64,000 nt of DNA from Symbiodinium kawagutii (Eukaryota > Sar > Dinophyceae > Suessiales > Symbiodiniaceae). Below the pieces are notes generated by a model, which saw nothing but the letters and a program-made list of their open reading frames with translations, made no database searches and was not told the DNA's origin. Positions 11,316 through 22,343 of this stretch are shown piece after piece. Where the stretch lies: positions 182,118 to 246,117 of the forward strand of contig VSDK01017448.1 of assembly GCA_009767595.1 (NCBI GenBank), written 5' to 3'. Positions within the stretch are counted from its first letter, which is position 1, and each line of letters begins with the position of its first letter. A program made the position numbers and the translations under genes.

Positions 11316-14300
11316 GATGTAGGAAGAGGATGGAAGAGGATGGAAGAGGATGGAAGAGGATGATGGAAGATGTATGAATTGATGTATGGATATGAGGTAG
11401 AATATGTCTTTGAAGACATGGGTTTCAGAAGAAGTTCCAACCTTCTTCTAGGCACACCATGGCGTGAATTCCATTTTGGAAGAGGTATGGATGGAAGCGT
11501 CGTTCTCTAGCCTCAGGCTACTTCAATATCAACGATGACAAGGATGAGGAAGAATGAGGAAGAGGGATAGAGAATGGGATAGACATAGGCAAATGCAAAG
11601 TGCATCAAAGTGCCTGACTGGAAAGGGTTGTAGGGAGCTGACTGGCCGCGATCGAAAATGGATGCGTCGCGGCATTGCTTTGTGCATTGGGCCTTTGGAA
11701 AATTTTGAGGTTAAAAGTCAACCACACGGCACGAAGACCGAACCTTTTTCCAGCTGAATGCTTTTCAATGCTGCAGTCTTCATCCATTGTGGAGCCTTAA
11801 ATGTCGATTCATACTTTGCTATACCTTGGGGTAATCTAAAATCGAGGAATTGCTCGTCTTTTGGAACCTCCCCCCGAAGCTCATCGGGCTCCCCAAAGGG
11901 AAAACATGGACAGCACAGCTTCGAATTTTCTTGGGACCCTGTACGGAGTGAACCAGTGAACCAAACAAAGTTGCATGCTTGTTTGACGCTGTGCAGATAT
12001 CTCCTCGTGAATGTCTAAAGGGTGAGTGAACTGCCCGCAGACCTCAATGCTGATGCCGTGCGGCTGGAAAGCAACTGCAAATGCTCGAAATGGAGGGTTT
12101 GGACGGGAACGGGATTGGATGCTCATTGGTTAGCTGGCCATTGAATCGCACACAGATGCATTTCCATCCATGGTACATGCATGCATGCATACATTGACAC
12201 ATGCACACTCAGTGCATGCATACATGCACACACCGTGTGGACAAACGAGCAGTAGGCTCATATAAAGGGAGTGAAGTCGTATCATACATGCGTGCCGAAA
12301 GTGTCACATTCTGGTTTTGGAGGGTTGTTAGTCATTGTATGTGGGTCACATTTCATCGCTGCGTGCGGGGTTTTGTTGATAATTAGCATGCTCATTTTAT
12401 CACGCATTTTCCAGTGCATTTGGTATTGGGTTATTGTTGTGCAGCGGTCAGGAAACGACTCAAGTCTCATGCTGACCGTGCATCTTTGCTTTTGAGAGAT
12501 GTGCGTTTGGGTTGTCGCAATATGTTGCATTATGCTGCAATCCAGCAATCAATCTTGCAGCAGCACTTGTCACATGACATACTAGTAGGAGGCCAGCTCA
12601 AAATATAGCCACTGTCATTCCGAAGGAAAGACGGCATCAACACATGAGGAAACATGCCGCTGATGACCTATTCCGGGCCATGCCTTCACTAGTCTGACCA
12701 TGCACAACTCTCCGCATACAGGTGTGCCAGGAAAATCTTGGCCTTGGTGACTTTGTTTTAAATTTGCAAGGATATGGGGGGGGTTGATGGGTGATGTGTT
12801 GCCTGCCTGACCCTTGTGCACACAACTCTACATTGAGTATGAGTAGGCGGGCATTTGGCTGGATTTGGTATTGGATGAGCATCGGGAATCGGGCCATTTG
12901 CACTTTCTTCGCGCGCCCTGTAGGTTTTTTCGCATAGCATGTGTACATACAGACTTCGCTTTCGCTACGTTTTCTGCGGCCTGCAGTTCGACTCGATGAG
13001 AACAATGCCTGAACAATTTGCAACCTGCTCGGCCATGGGGAACACAAACGCAAAGGTCTTCGTTTGTTGCCAGGTTGATGCTTGTCAAAGTGATGCTGTT
13101 GCTTACTTGCATTGGCCATGCTTCAGAATCGAAAGGCAGCTCTGGCAGAATCCGTTTTAAGCTGGCAACGTTCAGCGCGTGCTGCAGATGTACAGAATGT
13201 TGAGTAGACCCCTGTGCCTCGGACAGACTGAACAACTGGGTACAAACATTTGCTGCAAACTGCAAGGGTAGGATGGCCATGAGTGGCCTGAGGTCTGGGT
13301 GAATAGACAACGTAACGTGGGTTTTTTTGATGTTCGATGATTTTTGTGTCCTAACTTTGGATGCTTTGGCTTTCTTTTTTGGATGTTGTGTTTCTCTGGC
13401 ACCATCCTTGGAGCCTTTCAGCTTGTTGATGTCAGAACGCCACCCGTCGGATTTTTGTCGCTGCACAAAGCAGTCACTAGCTGCTTTTCAGTCATGTTTT
13501 AGCTGCTTAGCTGTACATGATGCACTCGTTGCACTTGTTGCGTCTTTTTTTGTACTTTTGCCGTCACCTATTTCCTGAAAGTACCTTAGCAACGGTAATG
13601 ACTAGAGGCAATGTCAGGTTTGCACCTCACTAGCCGTCATTCCCTGTCCTCAGCCACTGGCTCAGCAGATGCAAGGCATGACAAATCGATACAAATCGTA
13701 AACATGCGGACTGGTGAGGAGTGTGACCAGTGACTCAGTGCTTGTAAGGACATGCATTACGACTGGGGCCTTCCTTCACAAAGTATTTGCAACACATTGC
13801 AACCAGCATCGAATTCCCAAAGCATGTTTTGTCCAATGAAATCAGCCGTCCAAACCATTGGATCCATGGGGCTGACCAAAAGGGGGTGTGGAAACCTGCA
13901 AAGCTACGCGAAGATCCCTTGACGTAGCACCTTTTTCGTCGAGTCGGTGCGGGTTGACGGGCCTTGCACAGATGGGCCTGGGAAGCTGCAGCAACTTAGT
14001 GGATGGAGCTGTCCTGTGTGGGTCTCAGACACGTGGTGGTGACGCTGAGTGGTGGTGCCATAGCCAACCCGAACCTGACAGAACATCATTAATTAATTGA
14101 CTAATCTTGCTCCTAAAGCAGGGAAATAGCAAGCGAAATTCACATTGAGCTTTCGCTGCTTTAAAGTGTTTGAGTGCTGCGCCAGTAAAGTGGAGGCTGG
14201 CACCCAGCCGATCATTTGCACCTCAAGCGCGGGCAACCATTGGGGAAGCAGATGGTGAAGCGCAAGCCTGGTGGAGGCACCGGCAGACAAGCAGAGCAAG

Positions 14301-14450
14301 CGGCAAAAACTCTGCCTTTTCAAGTTCCTTGTTGCTTGCCGCGTTGGTTGCTTTCAGTATCCTTTATCTACGGCCTTTCTTTGTTTCTCTTCTTTTCATG
14401 GTTTCTTCCCCACGTACCTCTTTACATTTTCCCACGGAAGGCTCTGCAAT
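11316..14450. other. Unassigned stretch, mostly without recognisable genes
   Basis: Contains a GGAAGAGGAT tandem repeat (about 11320-11365), a CATGCATACATG-like run (about 12175-12235) and scattered short open frames on both strands. One frame at 13915-14090 (GLAQMGLGSCSNLVDGAVLC) has coding-like composition but no clear exon edges. I cannot assign a gene. Confidence 0.3.
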
Positions 14451-14451
14451 T

Positions 14452-14920
14452 CCAGCTGGGTGTGCGAACCTCTGGCACTTGCAGCCAGAAGATGTCAGAC
14501 ATAGCTTTACTGCCAGTTGCTTCTGGCAGCACGGTGGGTACCAACACTGGCTGCAATACTCAGGCGAACGTCAAGCTCGTCCTACCAGGGGCGTCGCCCT
14601 CTCCTCAGATAACATCCAGTCGAGTTCAAGCCCCAAAATTCGGATAGACATCGTTTTGGTTTTGGCCTGGGCCGATTTCTGATGCCTTTCCGATGTCTGC
14701 ACCCGGCCTTCTCAGGACGCTTGGCATCATCATTCCAGGCCAAGTATTTCGCGGCTGTGACCCGGTTCATCGCAATGCAGTTTGGAGACCGCTGAGATCC
14801 ACTCTCTGTTTGCAGGTCGACGGGCAAGGCTTTGGCGCGCAGCCATACGGACAGGCTTCACATGGCGTCACTGTTTCAATGCTTGAATTGTTCACTGTGA
14901 ATCTCTATGAATCGCTGTGA
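14452..14920 (+). CDS. Candidate exons, unknown protein
   Basis: Two stretches look coding. The frame from about 14436 to its stop at 14645-14647 includes VASGSTVGTNTGCNTQANVK. A second follows a TTTGCAG acceptor at 14816 and reads VDGQGFGAQPYGQASHGVTV. The intervening part and edges are unclear. They may be upstream exons of the gene ending at 16673. Confidence 0.3.
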
Positions 14921-15138
14921 GCTGTACGAATTGAAGAAGTTTGTCATGGTTTGTCCGCCGCTCTTTGCATTCCATGTTAAGTGTTGGAAGTTTATCACCT
15001 CAGGGTGATCCAGACTACGACGTGCCTGGCTGAATTTTCCTACAGTGTACTGGTAGTTAGTCAGGTTGTTCAGAAGAGTTGCACTGGTTGAAGAGTTCAT
15101 GTTTCAATTTGTTGATTTTCAAATCTTAGCTTTTTGAG

Positions 15139-16673
15139 GCAGATGCTGATGATGACCCTGCTGCAGAGGAGGCTCGGGCAGAGAAAGAAGAGGTGCCTCC
15201 GGCAGCATTGCATGATTACGGGGGGCATGTGAGAAAGCACCTGGCAAGCAGAAACATATCAATACATATCAACCATTGGCAAAAAATCATAAAGAAATCA
15301 AACAAGCCTAGGCAACTGTAGGAAACCTCGAGACCTAAAGGATCCTAAAGGTCCGTTATCCATTTGAGGTGCTCAATGAGACCTTGGGCAAGGCCAAGCA
15401 GGTGCGATCCGGAAAGCTGCGCAGCACAGGTATATTTTGAGGCTTGAAACTTGAAACTTCGATTATTTGCCAAAGGAATATCTAAAATATTCTTGAATTG
15501 GAGGATGATGGAGGATATGGGAGGATATTGGAGGATGATGGAATATTAAAAGAAAGGAAACTTGAAACTGCTTTGAAGGTACTTGACGTGATGAAGTGCC
15601 CCGGCTGTGTCGAAACCTCCGCGCTGTTTTTGCCTTGCAAAATTCCAAATTAGCCCAGCCTCAAAACCCAGCACGAAAGTGAACTTTGCAGTTTGCAGCA
15701 ACGGCGCAACAAGTGTCATTCTCGAGGAATGATTCGAAGACAAATTCTCTTTGCTTCTCTGAGCGTTTCCAATTCCATGAATTTCTATGGAATTTGAAGT
15801 GATGATAACTGATTCCTTTTTTTTGCGCGAGTTGATGCAGAGCCAAGTTGATGCTTTTTGAAACTGAGGCGAGTTGATGCAGAGACTGATGCCTCCAAGG
15901 CTCAACTGGTGGAAATTGGTGCGAAGGCCACACTGTGTTGGATGAATCCTGTCACACTTTATGGACCACTTGTGGCAACGGTGTCGCTATGTCTCACTAC
16001 GTGTCACTACAAATCACTATGTGTCACATGCTCAGGCAATTGACTTCAAAGCAAGATTCCGCTTCCGCAATGCAGCACTGGCTGCCACTCAGCAAAATCA
16101 GAGCCGTTCGTGGCTTGTGATGAGGTTTTCCAATGCTTGAGGTCAACGCCGCGCACGAGATTACTGCCCACCCGGGCAAAATTGATGGTTTGCTCAACAA
16201 ACTTTCCGAGGATTTTGCGTTGCCAACTCTTCCTCAGGTTGATGTCCAATTACAATGCATGAAGATGTTTGTCAATGCACTTGCTGTAAGTTACTGTAAG
16301 ATCCACAGAGCTTCGCAAAGTCGGCACATCTTGAGCTCTTCCTATTCCTATCTGATCGTATTTTTGAGGGGAGGTTCGATGCAATGCACCACCCGTGCTC
16401 TGTAGAACGGCGTAGGACTCGCAGAAGTTGGAAGATCTGATGAATGTGACGAAAGTTGGAGAGCCTTTTCGATTCCGCTCCCACCTGATTAGACTCGCAG
16501 GATGCTGATGTTTTCGTATCCGCATCGTGGCAATGTGGTTATTGTGGGATGTTCTGGGGTGTTGGTTGCGTGGTTGCTCGTTCGGCTGTGCAGGAGATGC
16601 CGAACGCGCAAGCCAACTCATGGACGTGAACATCAAAAAACTGAAGGAGGGGCTGAGGCAGGAATCGAAATGA
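15139..16673 (+). CDS. Unrecognised multi-exon protein, 3' part
   Basis: Exons with good borders: 15139-15228 (acidic, ADADDDPAAEEARAEKEEV, GT donor), 15369-15429 (VLNETLGKAKQVRSGKLRST, GT donor), from 16036 (AIDFKARFRFRNAALAATQQ), 16142-16285 (VNAAHEITAHPGKIDGLLNK, GTAAGT donor) and the terminal exon 16594-16673 (DAERASQLMDVNIKKLKEGL, TGA 16671-16673). Further likely pieces lie at 15591-15645 and 15869-15955 (RVDAETDASKAQLVEIGAKA). The product is hydrophilic, helical and charged, with an acidic segment. I recognise no family. A structural or scaffold role is possible, but that is a guess. Confidence 0.5.
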
Positions 16674-16822
16674 ATGAACATGAATGAAAACAAATTGAAC
16701 CGGGCGGGACATGCATGGACATGCATGGACATGTGGATTGATCATTCGAGGACCATCTAGGACCACTTTTCCGGGCAGATTTGTGAAGAGTCCGGATGGC
16801 CATGTGGGTCGTGTGCCATCCT

Positions 16823-17072
16823 GGGCCTAGGATGATGAAGTATGCTGGCGGAGAATACGTGGAGGGAGAAGGGGATGAGGGCGGTGAGGGCGGTGAAGGT
16901 GGCGAAGGTGGCGAAGGTGATGTCGAGTTGGAATCTGAGCTCGAACTGACAGCTCGGAGATGGAGAGATGCCATGCCTCGCCTGAGGTCGACCCCTTTGT
17001 TGCCGGAAGTGCAAGACAATGCCATCAACACAGAGCACTTTAGTGGCACACAGCGGGTCACCCAAGGTAGCA
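16823..17072 (+). CDS. Candidate acidic Gly/Glu-rich coding stretch
   Basis: From the ATG at 16832 the frame runs through GEGDEGGEGGEGGEGGEGDV and then a mixed charged segment (RRWRDAMPRLRSTPLLPEVQ). The opposite strand also gives an open Ser/Pro-rich frame, so strand and reality are uncertain. A CA repeat follows at 17165-17235. Confidence 0.25.
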
Positions 17073-17353
17073 AAGCCCATCGTGGGGCCTTCTATAGCTT
17101 TGCAAGTCTGCGCATTCATGGCGTACTGCACCCTCGCACAACACATGTTCAGACACAAGCGCGCACAAAGACACACACACACACACATGGACAGATGCAC
17201 ATGGACCCCAATCACACAAACACACACACACACAGAGACAAACATGCAAATTTGCATTTTGCATATTTCTATCTATACATGCATATTTACACAGACATGC
17301 ATTTATGATTGCACATGTGTACATATGCAATGATATACGTGTACCTGTGATCG

Positions 17354-18429
17354 ATGGTCTTTGACTTGGTGTCCAAGCACCGCAAACTTGTCCCATTTTC
17401 ACGGTTTCTCCCAAGTTTGGTTCTGAACCCCGAGCTTCTGCTTGAGGATGAGCGCGCATGGGGGGCAAGACCAGCTTGGCATGACTGGAAGCTTTGAATC
17501 TGGGGTCGCGAATACCGCGCCACCAGGCTCAATCAGTATGCTCAGATGGCGCGGGATGATGCCAAAATCTATTTTGATGCAAATGTATTCCTTCTAATGG
17601 CACATATTTGGGCTGAGTGGCTAAACCGACTCGCCAACTATGACAGAGTCTTTGCCAAGGTCCTTTGGCCCAAGTCAGCAGGTGACCCAAGATGCACAGC
17701 AGATGGCAGTTGAAGAGATGCTTGGCGCAGCAGAATGGAACTTCACTTGTTCTAACTTCGTTTCTTTTTCCATGTTGTTCCTGCTGGCACTGTATTGATG
17801 GTAATGACTCAATGACTGGTTAATAGCAAGATTGTCAATGGATAATGGCTACACTATGCTACATGGTCTTTTCCCTTCATTCTTGGTTGATCAGCCTTGA
17901 CCTTGGGCCCTTGAACGTCACCAACTGAAAGCTTGTCCTTGAGGAAAATGGAGGAAGCGCAGGCGCGTAGAAATCAAAACATGAACTGCATCTTGTTCAT
18001 AGATCTTCTCTCGGGAGGCTGCAGCAATGTCTGGGGTAACTGCGACGAAGGAGGACGAACAGGTGATGGTTGGTGCAAAATGTGGATTTGAGCGCTTCAA
18101 ACCGTGCGGTCTTTTCTTCAGGCTGCAGCCGAAGAAATGGAGTCGGCCATGCAAAATACTACTTGGTCCATTGACGTTCTTCCGCAGCCGCAAACCCTTG
18201 ACGTGGAACCCCAGGAGCGCACGACTTACCTCGATACAGTATGAATCAGTGTGACAAATATGAGATTCATACTTATTTGCATACTGACTCATGTTTGTTA
18301 TACTGATTAGATCTAATTAGGTTCACACTGCAGTCCTTCAACGATTTCCTACGCAGGACCCAGCACCTGCTGGAGAGCCACCTTTGCCCGTTCTGGAAAC
18401 GTCCAGCGGCTGCACCTGCACCAGCCTAA
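17354..18429 (+). CDS. Unrecognised multi-exon gene with an in-frame TGA
   Basis: From ATG 17354 the frame reads MVFDLVSKHRKLVPFSRFLP and on, meets TGA at 17495-17497, then continues in the same frame as IWGREYRATRLNQYAQMARD to a predicted GT donor at 17585. The next exon from 17679 (QVTQDAQQMAVEEMLGAAEW) is in phase. Later exons 18122-18238 (AAAEEMESAMQNTTWSIDVL, GT donor) and 18334-18429 (SFNDFLRRTQHLLESHLCPF, TAA stop) join in phase. The composition is strongly coding on both sides of the TGA. The TGA could be a sequencing error, a disabling mutation, a selenocysteine codon or a sign that my exon model is wrong. No family recognised. Confidence 0.5.
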
Positions 18430-18518
18430 GTTGTGTCGCACGGAAATGCGCTCTGCTAAGCGGTTGCAGTGAACCTTAGCTGCTTGGCAAAGGCGACCCC
18501 ACGGCGAAATGTGCTTTG

Positions 18519-18792
18519 CAGGGCCAACCTTTCACCTGGTGCCGTGTTGGAACTGCAGAGGAGGGAGATTCCATTGAGTTCCTGCACACCAGCGGATCAT
18601 GACAGCACCAGTGCGTCACACTTCGAAGTTGTTTCTTGTGAAACTTCTACGTTACACGTCTTCGCCCCTGTATCTTTGCAAGGAGCCCAGCTGTGGGAAG
18701 TTGGAAGCCGCTTCAGATCCCACTGGTCGTGATCATGCCCTTGGTTTGCAGGGGCGAATGTGGGATTATTGTCCTCCCCTCAGATTGATATG
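18519..18792 (+). CDS. Candidate exon(s), unknown protein
   Basis: Two overlapping plus-strand frames look coding: one containing ANLSPGAVLELQRREIPLSS (stop 18730-18732), the other from ATG 18599 containing KLFLVKLLRYTSSPLYLCKE (stop 18791-18793). Only one can be right and I cannot decide which. Confidence 0.3.
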
Positions 18793-18881
18793 AATTGATC
18801 ATGTTCCAGATGCATCCAGATGCGTTCTTGATGTGCATATGATGAAATCACGTGAAGCCGGTATCCTTTCTTGCATTGGAG

Positions 18882-20239
18882 GCGTTCCGCCAGCTGAAAT
18901 GCATGAAGCGGAGTCAGGCACAAGCTTCAAGCGGCATCACATTGCCACAGAAACGAACCATGACCGAGGCCAGCAGCCTGAGGGAGAGGAGGAGTTGCTT
19001 CTTGGCTTCACTGCTGGGCCTGCTACAGCTGTCACGCCTCCCCTGGTCTGCCAAGGACATCGCATCTAGGCTGTGAGTGCGCACCACGATTGGATGTGCT
19101 GCAGAAGTACATTAATGACCCGTTTTTACGCATAACTATCAACTAACCATAGCTTTAAGTCAACCCAAGCAGCAACCTTAAGGTAGCTTAAGGTTATAGA
19201 CGCTTGGGCCAGAACCTTTAAATGTTGATGAATGTGAAGGGCAACAAATGGAAATGAAATGAAATGAAATGAAGGAGACCGGGGAAATCGACATAGAGAA
19301 GGTGCCTTTCAAGGACAGGATTACAATCGAAGCCATGCAGAAGTATCTTGAGTGCCTTGGATCGCATTCCTTTGAGCACTTTTTGGTTCCATCCCTCTCG
19401 TGATGTACAGTAAGTAATCAGAGGCAAAACTTTTGCAAGACAGTATTGCATAGTATTGCTACTTATCCAGTTCTTGTCAAACTGTCGCTATTTGCTCAGC
19501 TGCATTGACAGCTGACATCGCTGCTAGGGAAGGAGGCGACCTGTGCCAACAGACTCCCAGCAGTGGTCAGTTCCTTGCCTGTCCCGCTGCCAAAGACTGC
19601 GTCAGATGCTCAGGGAATCGAAGAATGACAATGACAGAACGACCACAACCATGACATCAAGAGTCCAGAGTCATCGACTACAAAGGTTGACAAGTTATAT
19701 GCACAAGATTCACCACAAGATTCAGAAGAAGTCAATCCATTGCCTTTGCAGTAAGATGTAAGAATTGTAAATGAATTGTGAGAATCATTGAAAATCAGTA
19801 CTCCAAAAAACTTGAAGTTTTCTCAGGCGGGAAGCAATGTGGCTGGCCCAGGTGGTGCTTTGCCCAGCGGCTGGTCCCTGGGCAGTTTGTCTAGTGATGT
19901 CGAGGTGTGGTTGTCACCGCTTTTTGCTTTTTTCGACCATTGTTCACCGAATTTGTTCTCTGAATTAGGAGCTGTTTCTTTCCATTTTCATGCTGATTCA
20001 TGGTGTTTTTTCATAAGGTTTCCATTTTAGTAGATGTTCGGCCCCAGGTTTTCGGGCGTCAGTGGCAAGAGCTGGGACTTCTGTGCTCCAGTGGGCGCCT
20101 GATCCCATGAGAGCTGAGCCCGGTCATGGGATCCTCTGTGGAACTCGGCTTTTGATGCTGCGAGGTGCCAGAGCCATCAGAGCCAGAGCCATCGCAGCCA
20201 GAGCCGCAGGAGCCATACCGAACAGCGTCAACCAAATGA
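18882..20239 (+). CDS. Unrecognised multi-exon protein with Pro/Glu/Ser tail
   Basis: Likely exons: from 18882 (AFRQLKCMKRSQAQASSGIT and a basic-hydrophobic run SCFLASLLGLLQLSRLPWSA), from 19275 (ETGEIDIEKVPFKDRITIEA), a stretch near 19510-19620 (ADIAAREGGDLCQQTPSSGQ), 19827-19904 (AGSNVAGPGGALPSGWSLGS) and the terminal exon 20165-20239 (VPEPSEPEPSQPEPQEPYRT, TGA stop). The hydrophobic basic segment could be a targeting or membrane sequence, and the tail is low-complexity Pro-Glu-Ser. I recognise no family. The link between these exons is inferred from strand, spacing and the single terminal stop. Confidence 0.4.
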
Positions 20240-20275
20240 GCATGGAGACGGGCAGACTACATATACCACATGGCC

Positions 20276-20325
20276 TTTGGACCCTCTTGGGACCCTCTTG
20301 GGACCCTCTTGGGACCCTCTTAGCC
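20276..20325. repeat. Tandem 13-bp repeat (TTGGGACCCTC-like, four copies)
   Basis: GGACCCTCTTG repeats four times directly downstream of the stop at 20239, probably in the 3' UTR or intergenic DNA. Confidence 0.8.
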
Positions 20326-20765
20326 TCGGACTCAAACGGACAGATTCTATGCCTTGCTTGTGAAGGACTTCCATGGACAATATGGCCCTGACCTTACTCT
20401 GCCAGCAATGCGCGCATGAGTTCATTCAAATGCATGCGTATGACCTATAGATACCTATAGATAGATTGGCAGCGGCAGCATCTACTGAATGCCCAGATAG
20501 TGAGTGGCTTTTTGAGTCCCGGTAAGTCACCCATTTTCTGGATACTTGAAGCTGAATGATGCTGAATGTAGGTATCACTTACCACAAGCTTTCAATCAAT
20601 GGACTCAAATTGCCGTGTTGGCGCATGCACAAGTATGAATGCATACTGAACATATTTGTGTCACATGTTTGCTGGCAATTGTTTTTGAACACCCGGATTT
20701 GGACAGGTGCCAACGGTGCTTACGATCAGCAGCTTGGATTGTGTTCATGCTTGTTCGTTTCCGAA

Positions 20766-20822
20766 TCATTCCCTATGATTCCCTTTCATTCCCTATGATT
20801 CCCTTTCATTCCCTATCATACC
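20766..20822. repeat. Tandem 20-bp repeat (TTCCCTATGATTCCCTTTCA)
   Basis: About two and a half copies; no coding context seen. Confidence 0.8.
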
Positions 20823-21335
20823 CATCATTCAATCTATATGCATTCATTCCATTCCTGGTAGAGTGATCCCATGACTTCGAAGATCTGAGCCCTGTCGGAG
20901 TAGTTGCAATGGCCGCAGTGGTTGGACGTTGGACACCTCGCAGGTCTCCACACTGGAGGCCGAGGCCTCCGAGCAAACGCAACGGATGTGACAGCGAAAC
21001 CGAACCCCCGAACCCCTGCACCAAAAATAAAACCAAATCCCAACAGAGTGTGGAATATGTAGAATGTGTAGAAATGCGAATCTGGGTTTGCAAAAAAATC
21101 CAGGCCTTGGACTGCAATGCCTCAAGGCAGTTTGAAGGGTAGCAGCTCCATTTTTCGGGGCCATGCTTCGTAGAGATGCAAAAAGCATAAAAAGCGCAAG
21201 CAACAGCAAGGAGCCCATGGGTCATTTCAATTTTGAGAGTTGGACACACACACAAACACATATTGCCCCCGCTCACATAGCCGCCGCAAAAGAGCCAAAT
21301 TTTGATGCCCAATTCATTGATATCCATTGAATTAG

Positions 21336-21581
21336 ATGCGGGGCCAAAGATGCAAACACAGCCATCAGCAGATGCGCCTGAACTTGGCGGAGGTGGATTT
21401 TCTTGAGACCCTTAATGACCCCGATCCAAATCTTACATTTCCAGGGTCCACTCCACAAAAGGAGCACAAAAGGCATCGCATAGACCCGGAGTGCACCTCT
21501 CGTTGCCCAAGGAATCGAAATTATGGTGGGTATGGCATGAACATGTCGTACCAGATGGTGCCGGGATTGTTTGGGCCTTAG
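21336..21581 (+). CDS. Candidate exon, unknown protein C-terminus
   Basis: Open from ATG 21336 to the stop at 21579-21581, reading NLAEVDFLETLNDPDPNLTF and ending NYGGYGMNMSYQMVPGLFGP. Residue use is diverse and coding-like, and the Gly/Tyr/Met end suggests a low-complexity tail. Borders are not fixed and no family is recognised. Confidence 0.4.
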   Translation: MRGQRCKHSHQQMRLNLAEVDFLETLNDPDPNLTFPGSTPQKEHKRHRIDPECTSRCPRNRNYGGYGMNMSYQMVPGLFGP

Positions 21582-21731
21582 ACAGATGCACTGGTTGGAA
21601 TGGATGAGGGATGATGATGATGATAAGAAGTGATCAGACGCAGTACCAGAGGTCTTCAGAATTCATATTTCAAAAACTGGTCATCAGACTGCTCCGGAGG
21701 TCTTTCATAATCCAACTTCCCTCGAATGCAG

Positions 21732-21809
21732 TCTCCTCATCCAAGAGAAGTTGGGGTGAAGACTTTCTATGACGAGTCTGACAAGCCTTCGACCAAGATG
21801 GAAACTAAA
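21732..21809 (+). CDS. Candidate exon
   Basis: A GCAG acceptor at 21731 and a GT donor at 21810 bound an in-phase 26-codon frame (EVGVKTFYDESDKPSTKMET). It could be an upstream exon of the JmjC gene or part of a separate gene. Confidence 0.4.
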
Positions 21810-22343
21810 GTCCGAGCCTAGCTGGGCCTAGCTGCTGTTTGCTGAAACCAAAAGAAAAGGCGTGCCTGGACACATCATGGGACATCCACATGTATCACAT
21901 GTTGCATTTGGGGGAGCGGGAAGTGTCGCATCGTGGAGATCCATAGGGATCCGCGGGATCTGGTGTTGGCTGGAGCTAGTGTGGCCTTCTTTCTGGGTCG
22001 AAGCTTTTACAATCAGAGATATCAGAGCTGCAAGTGGTAAAACATGGTCCAAACAAAATTAGCCATGAAAGTCAATGCCTGCGAGAAGGAAGACAGCAGT
22101 GCTTTACAGCTGCCCCACGTTTGAACATTTTTATCATTTTTAGACTTGCATCAGCGTGGAAGGTTGAATATGTGACAAGGCCCTCGCCTAGTCAAACCGG
22201 ATTCACTGTTTGAGTCACAGGCCAAAGAATTCACAGAGAGAAACACGCATATAAGCAGAAAGAGTACTAAATCTAATGAGAATCAACAACTTATCGATTC
22301 AGCTTGATCTCAAGAGCGGGTTCAAACTTCCATTCTTGAAGCC

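Noticed and set aside
20806-21327. 173-codon minus-strand ORF with Cys/Leu/Phe composition
   Set aside because: Overlaps equally open plus-strand frames, has no exon signals and no recognisable domain.
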